64,000 nt of DNA from Dasypus novemcinctus (lineage: Eukaryota; Chordata; Mammalia; Cingulata; Dasypodidae): positions 6,310,038 through 6,374,037 of the forward strand of contig NC_080698.1 of the NCBI RefSeq assembly GCF_030445035.2, written 5' to 3'. Numbering within the stretch: position 1 is the stretch's first letter; each line of letters begins with the position of its first letter. The notes below the pieces were generated by a model. It saw nothing but the letters and a program-made list of their open reading frames with translations, was not told where the DNA came from and did no database searches. Shown here in pieces: positions 46,530 through 57,689 of this stretch. A program made the position numbers and the translations under genes.

Positions 46530-47650
46530 TTGGGATTTGAGGGAAGTTCCTGCCCCTTTAGACAGTTTGAAAACCTGTTGTGCACAAAGAGTCGGACTGC
46601 CCTGATTTATATTTCGCCCACACCTTTAATTTGGGGTGGAAATAACAAGGACGTTAAAATGCAAACCCCTTAGTGGTGAAGCTTTGAGTTTACCTCCCGT
46701 GGACCGGCACACCCTCGGTACGGCCTTCGATGTCACTTTGGCCTCTTACAGGTCAGCGGCGCTTGCAGTTATTGCCCTGTTTTTCTTCTCTATCACTGGG
46801 AAAGCTGTACAGAAAGTTCCAGACAGTGCCCGAGGCCTCGGTCCACTCAGCTGCAGCCTCCCGGATGAGAACACGTCAATGGAGACTGATCTCAGAGTTC
46901 CGCATCGCTCCAGGGTTCTGGGAGGGGTAGATGGAGTGGAGGGGCCCACCTTCCAGGAGGTTCCGCTGGGAGCTGCGCAGGGCCGCGTGCAAACCGCAGC
47001 CCTCCCCTCCCAGCCCTGCCTCCCGTCCAGCGGCCCCGTGCCCTCTTCCCCAAGCCCCCCACTCAGGCCGAGGCTCTCAGGGCCGCTTCCCATCCCCTCC
47101 AGTGTCCCCGTGGCCCCTCCCCAGCTCCCTTGCGTCCAGTCCCTCGTCCCTGCCATGCCGCTGGCTCGCTGCCGCCGCGGCCGTCTTCCCGCGAAAGTGC
47201 GGCCCGGCCGCCCTCCGCAGCTCAGGCTCAGAAGAGGAGACGTGCCCGCCGGCCCTGCCGGGCAGGGGGCCGTCACCCCAAAGGAGAGGCGGGTGTGGGC
47301 CTCGAGGGCCCCGGTGGCCTCTCGTCCCCCGTTTGAAGCCGCCCTGGTCGGTGCCCTGTCCCTTGAGAACGCTGGGACTTTTAAAAGGCTCCTCACCCCA
47401 GTCTGTTGACAGTTGATGCGGTTTCAAAAACCCACCGCAGCCCCCCAGGCACCTTGTCATCCCTCCCATCGTGGGAGGCGGAGGCCCTGGGTGCGCACTC
47501 GCTCTCTGCAGGGCCCCTCCACCCCCAGGGAGCAGTGTGTGGGGGGCCGCCCTCTTGGGGGTCTGCTCCTGCTGGCGAGGTGGTGTCCGTGGAACTGCTG
47601 GTGCCAGAAAACATGGGGACCCTGTGGGGGGCATGAGCAGAGCCCGTAGA
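46530..47650. other. Intron, nothing recognised
   Basis: AT-rich to 46.76 kb, then GC-rich. No gene or repeat identified. Confidence 0.4.
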
Positions 47651-47655
47651 CCTTC

Positions 47656-47740
47656 TTTTTTTTTTTGAGGAGGCACCAGGGATTGAATCCAGCCATGCGT
47701 GGGAAGCAGGTGCTCAACCTCTGAACTGCATCCACTCCCC
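47656..47740 (-). mobile_element. tRNA-like SINE head (short form), antisense
   Basis: A T run, gaggaggcaccagggattgaatcc, then gtgggaagcaggtgctcaacctctgaactgcatccactcccc. The form is short, like that at 44.4 kb. Confidence 0.7.
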
Positions 47741-47753
47741 GATGAGAGTTGGT

Positions 47754-47851
47754 TTCTTTGTTTTTTGTTTGTTTTCTGGGAGGTACTGGGGTTCAAGCCC
47801 AGGACCTCATCCGTGGGAAGCGGTGCTCGACCACGGAGCGACGCCTGCTCC
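47754..47851 (-). mobile_element. tRNA-like SINE head (short form), antisense
   Basis: A T-rich start, gggaggtactggggttcaagcccaggacctc, then gaagcggtgctcgaccacggagcgacgcctgctcc. It lies directly after another short head. Confidence 0.7.
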
Positions 47852-47904
47852 TCTGCTTCCTCTTACAGATGCAGTGGGGGGGCTGGAAAGGGCGCTGGCG
47901 TAGA

Positions 47905-48352
47905 CTCAGCCAGACCGTGGGTGTTCTACGGAAATTTGAACCTCAGTTTCTGCAGCTGTAAAATGTTGATAATACCTGTTTTGTAGGATTTTTTTTTTTA
48001 AGATTCATTTATTTATTTATCCCCCGCCCCCCGCCACTTGCTTGCTGTCTGCTCTCTGGGTCCATTTGCTGTGTATTCTCCTGTGCTTGCTTGTCTCCCT
48101 TTGTTGCATCATCTTGTTGTGCCAGCTCTCCGTGGGCGCAGGCCATCAGCTCTCCGCGGGCGCGGGCCAGCAGCTCTCCGCGGGCGCGGGCCAGCTTGCC
48201 TTCACACGGACAGGGCCTCCCAGATGGTAGATGGGAGCCCAACTGATTGAGCCACAGCCGCTCCCCTGTAGGATGGTTTTTAAATGAAGAAACACACTAA
48301 ATTGTCTACAATAGTGCTTGGCACATAATGATGCTTAATAAATGCCCATTCT
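47905..48352 (+). repeat. MIR SINE split by a younger SINE
   Basis: The left part (47905-47990) reads cctcagtttctgcagctgtaaaatgttgataatacctg and the right part (48275-48350) reads acaatagtgcttggcacataatgatgcttaataaatgccc. Together they make one MIR 3' half interrupted at 47990-48266, with another SINE inserted at its end. Confidence 0.8.
47990..48266 (-). mobile_element. DAS-type SINE with internal 24-bp reiterations, inside a MIR
   Basis: Antisense SINE flanked by tgtaggat (47982-47989 and 48267-48274). Its body carries about three tandem units of agctctccgcgggcgcgggcc. The head ends TTGAGCCACAGCCGCTCCCC. Confidence 0.88.
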
Positions 48353-48780
48353 GGGAAGCAGATGTGGCTCAAGTGATAGAGCTTCTGCCTACCACATCGG
48401 AGGACCTGGGTTCGATTCCTGGGACCTCCTGGTGAAAAAGAAGAGAAAGCTTGCCCATGTAGCAAACCAGTGCCCATACAAGTGCCCGCATGGTGAGCCA
48501 ATGCCCTCGTGAGTGCCCACATAGTGAGCCAGTGCCCGCACAAGTGAGTCACGCAGCAAGATGATGACGCATCAGAAGAGAGACAAGGGGAGAGTCAAAG
48601 TGAATGCAGCAGAGACCAGGAACTGAGGTGGTACAATTGACAGGGAACCTCTCTCCACATCAGGGGGTCCCCAGGATTGAATTGCAGTGAATCCTAGGAG
48701 AGAAGACAACACAGACAGCAAACAGCAGTGTGGGAGGACGGGAAGGGGGACAATAAATAAATAAATGAATCTTTAAAAAA
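48351..48780 (+). mobile_element. DAS-type SINE, alternative subfamily, TSD readable
   Basis: Sense SINE with B box ggttcgattcc (48409-48419), reiterated 'gtgcccgcat/agtgagccagtgccc' units, and a TAAATAAATAAATGAATCTTTAAAA tail. It is flanked by ataaatgcccatt (48338-48350) and ataaaggcccatc (48781-48793). Confidence 0.9.
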
Positions 48781-49084
48781 ATAAAGGCCCATCGTGAAGA
48801 TGGAGTCACAGACCGGATTTACTCCCTCACCCGAAACAGCGACCAAAAAAAACAACCTGAAAAAATAAAAGAATGATTTTTGAAGACAGTGGCCATCGGG
48901 CAATGAAGACCAGCAATCCTTAAGGGGCAGGAAGCATATGGGAGGAGCCCACGGTTGCCCAGATTGTTCAAGCTCAGCGTTTCCAGGCCCTGCTGCAGGA
49001 AGAGGGAAGCCAGGTGGAGCCCAGGGAGCGAGCGGAGAGTGGAGCCGAGCAGCTGCTCTGCCCGGGCCCGTGTCGCTGCTGCTG

Positions 49085-49345
49085 ACAGCAGCTTGGGTCA
49101 TAACAGCCAAGAGCTGGCATCGTCCCGGTGCCCGCTACCAGGGGACGGCCCCTCCGCGCAGTGCAAGACTCCTTGGCAATGAAAGGGCTAACACTCTACC
49201 TGCAGCATCTGTGAATCCCGAAAAATTACTCTGAGTGAAGGAAGCCAGGTGAAAAAGAGTGCTCTCGATTCTGTTTATATAATACTCAAGAAAATGCAGG
49301 CCAATCTGTGAAGAGAAAGAGACACAGTTACCTGGGAGGGGGCGA
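49085..49345 (+). mobile_element. Ancient L1 (L1M-type) 3' remnant, sense
   Basis: The order cataacagccaagagctgg ... ttactctgagtgaaggaagccaggtgaaaaagagtgctc ... gattctgtttatataatactcaag follows the L1M 3' region. Confidence 0.65.
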
Positions 49346-49785
49346 AGGGGGACAGAAGACAAAAGGTCCGAGTGCGTTGTTGGAGAAGTTGAGAGAGGTT
49401 TAATTATTTGCGTATAGAAAGGCCGGGACTCCGGAATCATTTTGGGAAGGAAAAAGGATTTATTTACAACCGGCCAGGCTTGGAGCTTTTTATTCAAGAT
49501 CTGAGCCCCGAACAAGATTTTTGAGTTCTTTTTATACAGAGGAAGGGCCAAATGGTTTTTTGTTTCAGTGCTCAGTAAGTTTGAATTAACATATATTTTC
49601 CACATCCTAGGTAAGCTTTTAGCATGGACTTCATACATTCTAGGAAAGCTTTAGCACATTCGGTTTGCATTTTCCCTGAATACTTAAAAGTTTATAGAGT
49701 TGGCATTGCTACACTGTTTCTCCAGGACTGGCGTTGTCGTCATGGTTACCAAGGGCAGGGCTGCAGTTCTCACTGTCCCACTGCA

Positions 49786-50024
49786 CAGCTCAGGGCGCGC
49801 GCAGCTCAGGGCACGGCGCAGCTCAGGGCGCGCGCAGCTCAGGGCACGGCGCAGCTCAGGGCGCGCGCAGCTCAGGGCACGGCGCAGCTCAGGGCGCGCG
49901 CAGCTCAGGGCATGGCGCAGCTCGGCACGGCGCAGCTCAGGGCGCGCGCAGCTCAGGGCGCGGCGCAGCTCAGGGCGCGCGCAGCTCAGGGCGCGCGCAG
50001 CTCAGGGCGCGCGCAGCTCAGGTT
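49786..50024. repeat. CpG-rich 16/17-bp minisatellite, about 15 copies
   Basis: Alternating units cagctcagggcgcgcg and cagctcagggcacggcg make a dimer of about 33 bp. The later copies become homogeneous in the GCGCGC form. One unit is shortened (cagctcggcacggcg, 49918-49932). All three + frames stay open because of the repeat, so coding is not implied. Confidence 0.93.
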
Positions 50025-50029
50025 ATCCA

Positions 50030-52014
50030 TGAAGAGACGAACAGCTCCCCCACCCGTGGCCCACCTCAGTGTGAGACAGCTCCTGGGCGAAGGGGTGCTC
50101 GCCCTCTTGGGACGCTGGCGAGGCGGTGGTCTCACGGCGTACGCAGACGTCAGGCTTACTCATCGCCCTCTTTAACTGTGTGTGCTTGCTTATGTCACAT
50201 ACTGCCACAAAGTCAGTTGAAGAAAGGATGGCTGCGGCTCCAGTTTGGAGCATGAGCTACAGCCCTGAGTCGCCTGGAGGGGGAATGCTTGCTCTCTTCT
50301 CCTTCACGTTTAATTCCTCCCTCCTCTCGCTCTCCTCCTGGCTTTTGAGCTTGGGGCCTTTTATTGACAGGCGACTCCATTTGCTTGCTTTCCTCCTTCT
50401 TCAGACTCCTGGAGCCCAGGGGGCTGCGTGCGGGCAGGGGGCGGCTAACGGCCCTGTCCTCGTTGTCGCCCGGGCGAGCCTGAGCCCTCCTCGGCCCCGG
50501 CCTCTCTGTGCAGCCATGGAGCAGGCCCCGGGTGAGGCTGCTCGCCTCGGCTGCCCGCGTGGCAGCTCCCGCCTGGTGGCTCCTGAGGCGCGTCAGTGAT
50601 GGAAGGCCGCCCGCCCACCGCCCGGCCGCCGCGTCAGGGAGGACCCTGGCCTCGAGCGGGTGACCGAGGCGAGGCTGTGGGCCGAGGGCATCGCCTCCCG
50701 ACCCCTCGGCGGTCAGCCGGCAGGCGCTCAGCGGCCGTCTTCCTGGGCGAAGGGCAGGTGGAGCGAGGGGTCGCCTTCGCTGTGGTGGGGGGGGCAGAGG
50801 AGCCTGTGGTCAAGGTCACGGGCAAGGCGACGGCCTTGTGGGCGCGGGGTCGGTCAGAGCGGGCCGGGTGGGCCGTCGCAGATCTGGGGCAGAGCTGGTC
50901 TTAGGTCTGGATCCCTGAGGAGGCGGTATGTTGGGGGCGAGGAGGGGTCTTCTCTCTCTTTTGGGGCCCCCATGTGTGCAGGAGGGATGCCACCAGAGCC
51001 AGCAAACAGGTAGCCTGACCTGTGAGTCACAGCCTGGCGTAGGCCCCTTCTCTCAACCTACCAGCCGTTTGACCGCCGGCAGGTTACAGGACCTTTCTCC
51101 ACCTTGGGTTTTAGGAAAGGGGCGGCAGCAGCCCCTGGACTGACTGAAAACTCCTAGCACAGGAGGACAAGCGTACAATTTCCTAGAATATGAAATTTAC
51201 TTTTTTTCTTCTACCCAAGGAAGAATGGATCTATTTCCTGCCCATGAAAGACCTTTCAGTCCATTTACCACAAACCCCAAGGACGAAATATTTCCCTCCT
51301 TCCTTGGCTTTGCACGGGATGGTGCTCGCTCCGTGAGGACATAAGGAGCTTCCTTCCTCACTTTGTGTCTGTGCTAGTGGGTCGGCGTGGGGGGACAGGG
51401 TGCCAGCGGCCCGAGGAGGCGAGCCGCCAGGATGAGGAGAGTGGGGGGAGGCCGAGGTCTGTGGGTCACGGCCCTCAGGAGGAGGGACACCGGGAGAGCG
51501 TGCCGCCGTCCTGGGCACGGAGAGCGGGCAGGAAAGCCTGTGCCGACAGATAAAGCCGCAGGAAGCCCAGAGGCCCGGGCTGCTGGTGGAGGCCGGTGCG
51601 TCCACCTGAAGATGCTAGCCGTCTTTCCGTTTGCTTTATGAGCAGGAGTCAGGGGAGGCTGTCGGGTTTTATTCCCTGAATCTGAACAGGATGAGCTGGT
51701 GTCTTCGTTCTGAGCGGTAGCGTCCCGTCGACTCGTGGAGGTTATTCGGCCGCTCCTTTCCCACGAGCCGTGCTGAGGGCCGGCCCTCTCCTCGAGTCCG
51801 TCCTGTGGGTGGGTGGGGAGCGCGACCACACCGTGCTGACCTGTCGGGCCTCGCCCTCGTCTGCGCTGCGCAGCCAGCATCTCCACAGCGGGTTGTTAAG
51901 AGGCCGCAAGGCTTAGAGGAATTGTTAGCACAACGCTCTGGGTTCTGGGCTCTTAGGTTCTGGGCTTCAGTGCCAGAACGGATTCAGTTTAGAGGTCACT
52001 AAAAAGAGTTTATT
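50030..52014. other. GC-rich intron with a CpG-dense patch
   Basis: CpG-dense at 50.43-50.9 kb and a candidate orphan island. No exon or named repeat identified. Confidence 0.4.
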
Positions 52015-52028
52015 AAAAAACAAGGAAG

Positions 52029-52450
52029 GGAAGCGCACTCGGCCCAGTGGTTAGGGCGTCCGTCTACCACATGGGAGATCCAAGGTTTAAACCCCGGGCC
52101 TCCTTGACCTGTGTGGAGCTGGCCCATGCACAGTGCTGATGTGCGCAAGGAGGGCCGCGCCACACAGGGGTGTCGCCCGCATAGGGGAGCCCCACATGCA
52201 AGGAGTGTGCCCTGAAAGGAGAGCCGCCCAGTGTGAAAGAGAGTGCAGCCTGCCCAGGAGTGGTGACACACACATGGAGAGCTGACACAGCAAGATGACA
52301 CAACAAAAAGAAACACAGATTCCCGTGCTGCTGACAACAACAGAATCAGACTAAAGAACACGCAGCAAATGGACACAGAGAACAGACAACTGGGGGCGGG
52401 GGAAGGGGAGAGAAATAAATAAATAATCTTTAAAAAAAAACACCAAAAAT
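52029..52450 (+). mobile_element. DAS-type SINE, full length
   Basis: Sense SINE with A box cggcccagtgg and a TTAAACCCCGGGCC B-box region, ending AAATAAATAATCTTTAAAA. It is flanked by aaaaacaaggaag (about 52016-52028) and aaaaacaaagaag (52451-52463). Confidence 0.88.
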
Positions 52451-52464
52451 AAAAACAAAGAAGA

Positions 52465-53275
52465 GGAAAAGTACACATCCGAGACATGGGTGGAACAGGA
52501 TGAGATGCATGTGGGGGTCCCGGGGTGGGCCTTTCCTCACCTCCCTTCCCCCTTATTAAGGTGGGCTCCCAGCGTCTGCTGCCCTGATTGGCTGCCTTTC
52601 TACCTTCCATTTCTACCTTGTGTTTCTAATTGCAGGGAACCAGTGGGGAGGCCTTTCTGTTTGGAGTTGTCCGGGGCTGCTTTTGAGCCTGGGAGCTTCA
52701 AACGGGACCTGGTGACCGGGTCTGGCAGGTTTCCGGGCTGTAGCGGTTGGAGCCGTGTTCTCAAGCAGCGGCCTTCCCTCCCAGGTCTCCAGGCGGGGTC
52801 TCGTGGCCACGTTCAGCCCCGCGGGGTCCCAGCCGTTTCGGCCTTGCTCTGCCAGCCGCCTTCCCTGTCTCCTAACCAGCCTCGACTGCCCCTCAGCTTG
52901 TTCACACCTTACTGAGGGGGAGCTGGAGGGCGGTGGCCGTTCTTCCGCAGCTGCTCCCTGCTGGCCAGGGGCGGCGGTCCACGCCTGATGGGTGTGGAAC
53001 TCTCTGGCTCTTCTGAGGTTGAGGGACTGTGCCTGGCACTGTGGTTGGAACTGGATGAAATCCCCACGTGACCAGTGCCTGGTTCTGGAAGGCGTTGATC
53101 CTGGAAGAAATAAACGTAGTTAGAATTTCAAAGATACGAGGTCCTACTAAAAGGTTAAAGAAGGTGGTGGTAAGTGGCCTGAAAAGGGGGCCAGCCGTGG
53201 CATGCTCGCCCGCGGGAGCGAGACAGGCAGGGGCCTCGGGCTGCGTCCTCCCGAGGTTGAAGAGCTTCATTTTGT
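52465..53275. other. Intron, nothing recognised
   Basis: GC-rich to about 53.0 kb, then mixed. This abuts the broken 3' side of the LINE-1 without any visible LINE 3' UTR or tail. Confidence 0.45.
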
Positions 53276-53676
53276 AGGTTTTGGTTTTTTCCCTTCAGTT
53301 TCTTAATGTGGTGTATTATGTTGATTGATTTTCTTACATTGAACCAGCCTTGCCTACCAGAAATAAATCCCACTTGGCTGTGATGTGTAAGTCTTTTAAT
53401 ATGCTGTTAGATTCTATTTGCAGGTATTTTGTTGAGGATTTTTGCATCTGCGTTCATTAGAGAGATTGGTCTACAATTTTCCTTTTTTGTAGTATCTTTA
53501 TCTGGCTTTGGTTTTGGGGTGATGTTGGCTTCATAAAATGTGTTGCGTTATTTTCCCTCCTCTTCAATTTTGTGGAAGCGTTTAAGCAGGATTGGTGTTA
53601 ATTCTTTTCTAAATGCTTGGTAGAATTTACCTGTGAAGCCACCTGGTCCTGGACTTTTCTTTGCTGGGAGATTTTT

Positions 53677-53933
53677 TTTTTTTTTAAGATTTATTTTATT
53701 TATTTGTGTAATGCTTGCTGTCTGCTCTCTGTGTTCATTCACTGTGTGTTCTCCTGTGCCTGCTTGTCTCCCTCTGTTGCATCATCTTGGTGCACCAGCT
53801 CTCCATGGGTGCAGGCCGTCAGCTCTCTGTGGGTGTGGGCGAGCCTGCCTTCACAAGGAGGCCCCGGGACGTGAACCCAGGGCCTCCCGTATGGTGGATG
53901 GGAGCCCAACTGATAGACCCACAGCCGCTTCCC
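53677..53933 (-). mobile_element. DAS-type SINE inserted in L1 ORF2, exact 15-bp TSD
   Basis: Antisense SINE within the reverse transcriptase part of the LINE-1. The direct repeat tgctgggagattttt (53662-53676 and 53934-53948) is exact. Its body carries the 'cagctctc(c/t)gtgggtg' reiterations, as at 47.99 kb. Confidence 0.93.
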
Positions 53934-56010
53934 TGCTGGGAGATTTTTGATGACAGATGCAATCTCTTTCAATGTGATTGGTTTGTTAAGTTCTTGTATT
54001 TCTTATCTATGTGGATGGTTTGTGCATTTCTAGGAATTTGTCCATTTCATCTAGGTTGTCTAGTTTGTTTGCATACAGTTTCTCATAATATACTCTTATG
54101 ATTCTTTTTATTTCTGTGGGGTCAGTTGTAACTTCCCCACTTTCATTTCTGTTTGTATTTATTTGCTTTGTCTCGTTTTTCCTTTGTTAGTCTAGCTAAG
54201 GGTTTGTCAATTTTATTGATCTTCTCAAAGAACCAACTTTTGGTTTTGTTGATTTTCTCTATTTTTTGTTGTTGCTGTTGTTCTCAATTTCACTTATTTC
54301 TGCTCTAATTTTTATTATTCCTTTCCTTCTGCTTGCTTTGGGATTGGTTTGCTGTTCTTTTTCTAGTTTCTGTAGTTGTCCATTTAAATCTTTGAGTTTA
54401 GCTCTTCTCTTTTAATATAGGCATTTAGAGCTATAAATTCCCCTCTCAGGACTGCCTTCACTGTATCCCATATGTTTTGATAAGTTCTGTTCTCGTTTTC
54501 ATTTGTCTCAGTATATTTACTGATTTCACTTACAATTTCTTCTTTGACCCACTGATTATTTAGGAGTGTGTTGTTCAGGCTCCACACATTTGTGAATTTA
54601 CTTTTTTCCTATCTATTATTGATTTCCAGTTTCATTCCATTATGATCGGAGGAGGTGCTTTGTATAATTTCAATCTTTTTATATTTACGGAGAGCTACAT
54701 TGTGCCCTAACATGTGGTCTATCCTTGAGAAAGATCCATAGGCACTTGAGAAGAATGTATGACCTGCTGAGTTTGGACACTGTGTTCTGTATATGTCTGT
54801 TAGGTCTAATTCATTTATCATATTGTTCAAGTTCTCTGCTTCCTTGTTGATCTCCTGTCTAGTTGTTCTATCTAATTATGCAAGTGGGGTGTTGAAGTCT
54901 CCAACAATTATTGTACAGATGTCTATTTCTCCCTTCCATTTTGCCAGAGTTTGTCTTGTGTATTTGGTTCACCCTGATTAGGTGCATAGATATTTATGAC
55001 TGTTCTGTCTTCCTGGTGGATTGTCCTTTTTATTAATATATATTGACCTTCTGTATCTTTTATAACTTTTTAGCATTTAAAGTCTGTTTTATCTGATATT
55101 AGTATAGCTATTCCTGCTCTTTTTTGGTTACTATTTGCAAGGGTATCTTTTTCCAACCTTTCCCTTTCAGCCAGTTTGTATCCCTGGGTCCAAGGTAAGT
55201 TTCTTGTAAGCAGCATATGGATGACTCATGTTTTTTTCATCCATTCTGTCAGCCTGTATCTTTTGACTGGGGAGTTTAATCCATTCACATTCAGTGATCT
55301 TACTGTAAATGCACTATTTACTTCTGCCATTTTATTCTTTGGTTTTCAAATGATGTATCATATTTTTGCCTGTATTTTTATTCTTTTAGTTATCCTTTCT
55401 GCTATTCTTTCTTCTGTACTCTCCTCCAAACCTCTCTGTCCTGTCTTTTTAGTTCAGGTTCTAAGGTTTCTTTTAGTATTTCCTGCAAAGGTACGTTCTT
55501 TTTTTCAAGCTCTCTTAGTTTCTGCTTGTGAATATTTTATACTTACCTTCATATTTGAAGGACAATTTTGCTGGAGTAAGAATTCTTGGCAAGTTTTCTC
55601 TTTCAGTATCCTAATTGTCTCATACCACTATCTTCTTGCCTCCATGATTTCTGGAGAGAAATCCATGCTTAGTCTTACTGGGTGTCCCTTGTATGTGATG
55701 GTTTGCTTCTCCCTTCCAGCTCTGAGAATTTTCTTTTTTTATCTTTGACATTTGACATTCTCAGTAGCATGTATCTTGGAGTAGGTCTACTCGGGTTTAT
55801 TCCAATTGGGGTACGGTGTGCTTCTTGGACATGTAAACTCATTTCTTTCATGAAAGTTGGGAAATTTTCAGGTATTATTTCCTCAAATAACTCTTTCTGC
55901 CCCCTTTCCCTTCTCTGCTCCTTCTGGAACTCCCATGAGCTATATGTTGTTGTGTTTCATGTTGTCATTCAACTCTCTGAGCCCCTGTTCAATATTTTCC
56001 ATTCTTTTCT

Positions 56011-56334
56011 TGTTGTGGGAAAATAATTAACTGCTCCTTATTGTAAATGTTACACTTGTTCTATTGTAGATGTTGCAGTTGTTCCTTACTGTAGATGTTG
56101 CAATTGTTCTTTATATCATAGATGATGTTGCAGTTCTGATAGCAAACAGCTCCACAGTAGTTCCCAATAAATACTATGTAGAAACTAGGGTCGAGGCTCT
56201 CAGTTCCAGAAGCTGAGTCCCCTGGTCCCATCTTTATCTCCACTCTTGTGTCTCTCTCTCTGTCCTTTATTTCATAAAGGTCTGCGTTGCCTTCCCTTTG
56301 AGCCAACCTATTACTGAGCTGATCTCAGCAGTTC
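56011..56334 (+). mobile_element. LTR-like block inserted in L1 ORF1
   Basis: About 320 bp that does not belong to the LINE. It starts TGTTGTGGGAAAATAATTAAC, has tandem-like 'ttgtagatgttgcagttgttcc' units, a polyadenylation signal caataaatac at about 56165-56174, then a T/C-rich stretch ending ctgatctcagcagttca. TG...CA ends and an AATAAA in the middle fit a solo LTR of an endogenous retrovirus, but no convincing 4-6 bp target duplication is seen. Instead an imperfect 22-bp repeat of the L1 flank (about 55988-56009 and 56331-56352) brackets it. Confidence 0.55.
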
Positions 56335-57689
56335 AGTTTTTCCCATTCTTTTATCTCAACTTCAGCTGTTTTATCTTCTGTATCACTTATTCTTTCTTCT
56401 ATCATTTTGAGTCTACTGTTGTATACCTCTAATGTGTTTTTATATCTCACCTATTGTGTCTTTCATTCTCATGAGCTCTGTCACTTTTCTCTTAAGGAAT
56501 TCAATTCTTCTTTGCACTCAGTCAGTGTCTTCTTGATGTCACTTACCTCTTTAACCGTATCATCTTTCAACTCATTGATTTGATTTTGGAAATTGGTGTG
56601 CACCTCGCTGATTAGTTCTCTCAAATCCTGTGCCTCTTCTGGGGTTTTGATATATTCCTTTTCTTGGGCCATGTTTCCATTTTTTTTAGTATGGCTCATA
56701 ATTTTTTGCTGATATCTAGGCATCTGATTAGGATGTAGTTTACTCAGGTGCTCAGTTTTTTCTCTTTTTTAAGGATTTAGTGGCAGGAGGCTGTGTGTTA
56801 CCACTGCTTTTTGATTCTTGACTCAACCTGGATTATTAAGATTGTCCTGCCAGTTGCTCAAATTGGGCACTGGTCCCAGTAATTGATTGTAGACTTGCTT
56901 CCTGGGGCCTTGAAGAGAGAGGCTATAGAGGCCAGAAAGAGCCTGTCCTAGGTATTTTAAATTTTCTTGCATGCACTTCCTCGGTCTGCCAGCAGACAGC
57001 GCTCTTTGTCAGCTCTCAGTTCAATGCCTGGTCGGAGTGTATTTGTTGCAACACAGACTGGGTCGATGTGATAGAGCTTCCTGCCTGGAGGCTGGGAGCC
57101 TTGTAATTCGAACTTTATCTGAGATAGTTCTCCAGCCTTCTTGGTCAGCCCCCTCCCTTTTCCTGGCTAGGTACTATTTCCAGTCCCCTCTGAGTCCTCA
57201 ACATTCAGTCCTAGTTGGCAGAGAAGGAGAGTGGGAGGGTCCTGTATCTTTAGCCCCTTGCAGGCTTCCCAAGACAAACAGTGGTGCAGCCCCACCCGGC
57301 CTGCAGGGGCTCCTGGGACACAGCAGAGCAGATTTGTGAGTCAGAAGCTGAGTCCGCCTTAGGCTGTGTTCCTCTCTCTCCTCTTTCCTGGGGTGCTGTA
57401 TCCCTGGAGCCCCTTTGTCTGTAGCCGCAGGCCCAGAGGCCCGAGAACTCTGAAGTGTCTTCAGTGTGTGGGAGGGAGCCGGCAGCAGCAGCCGCTGGCT
57501 TCAGCTCTCAGTTCTGTAGTCGTGATTCCTCCCTCTGTCCCTCTCTCCTCTGGGAGGTGTCCAGCCCTCGCCTGGTGTCCTAAACCCTAGATCTTTATCT
57601 AGGCTATTTCAGCCTGTCCTCTAGCCATTTTTGGAGGAGAAGAGAGTCCCGTGTCTTCCTGGTCTGCCATCTTCCCAGAATTCCCCTCA

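Larger units (their letters stand above)
53280..57685 (-). mobile_element. LINE-1 with intact 5' end and missing 3' end
   Basis: Antisense L1. The 5' end at about 57685 keeps the YY1-type motif aagatggc (complement at 57666-57673). The 5' UTR runs to about 56724. ORF1 starts at 56723 (MPRYQQKIM..., coiled-coil region rich in K/E/N). ORF2 follows with an endonuclease segment (IYRTQCPNSAGHTFFSS..., SDHNG motif near 54640), then [13 protein letters not shown], then the early reverse transcriptase motif [14 protein letters not shown] (about 53630), and ends near [11 protein letters not shown] (about 53340). Several frameshifts and stops make it inactive. The catalytic FADD region, the ORF2 C-terminus, the 3' UTR and the A-tail are absent. 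Confidence 0.88.

Noticed and set aside
49624-50255. Repetitive proteins open in all three + frames
   Set aside because: All three frames are open because the 16/17-bp unit lacks stop codons. A real gene would favour one frame.
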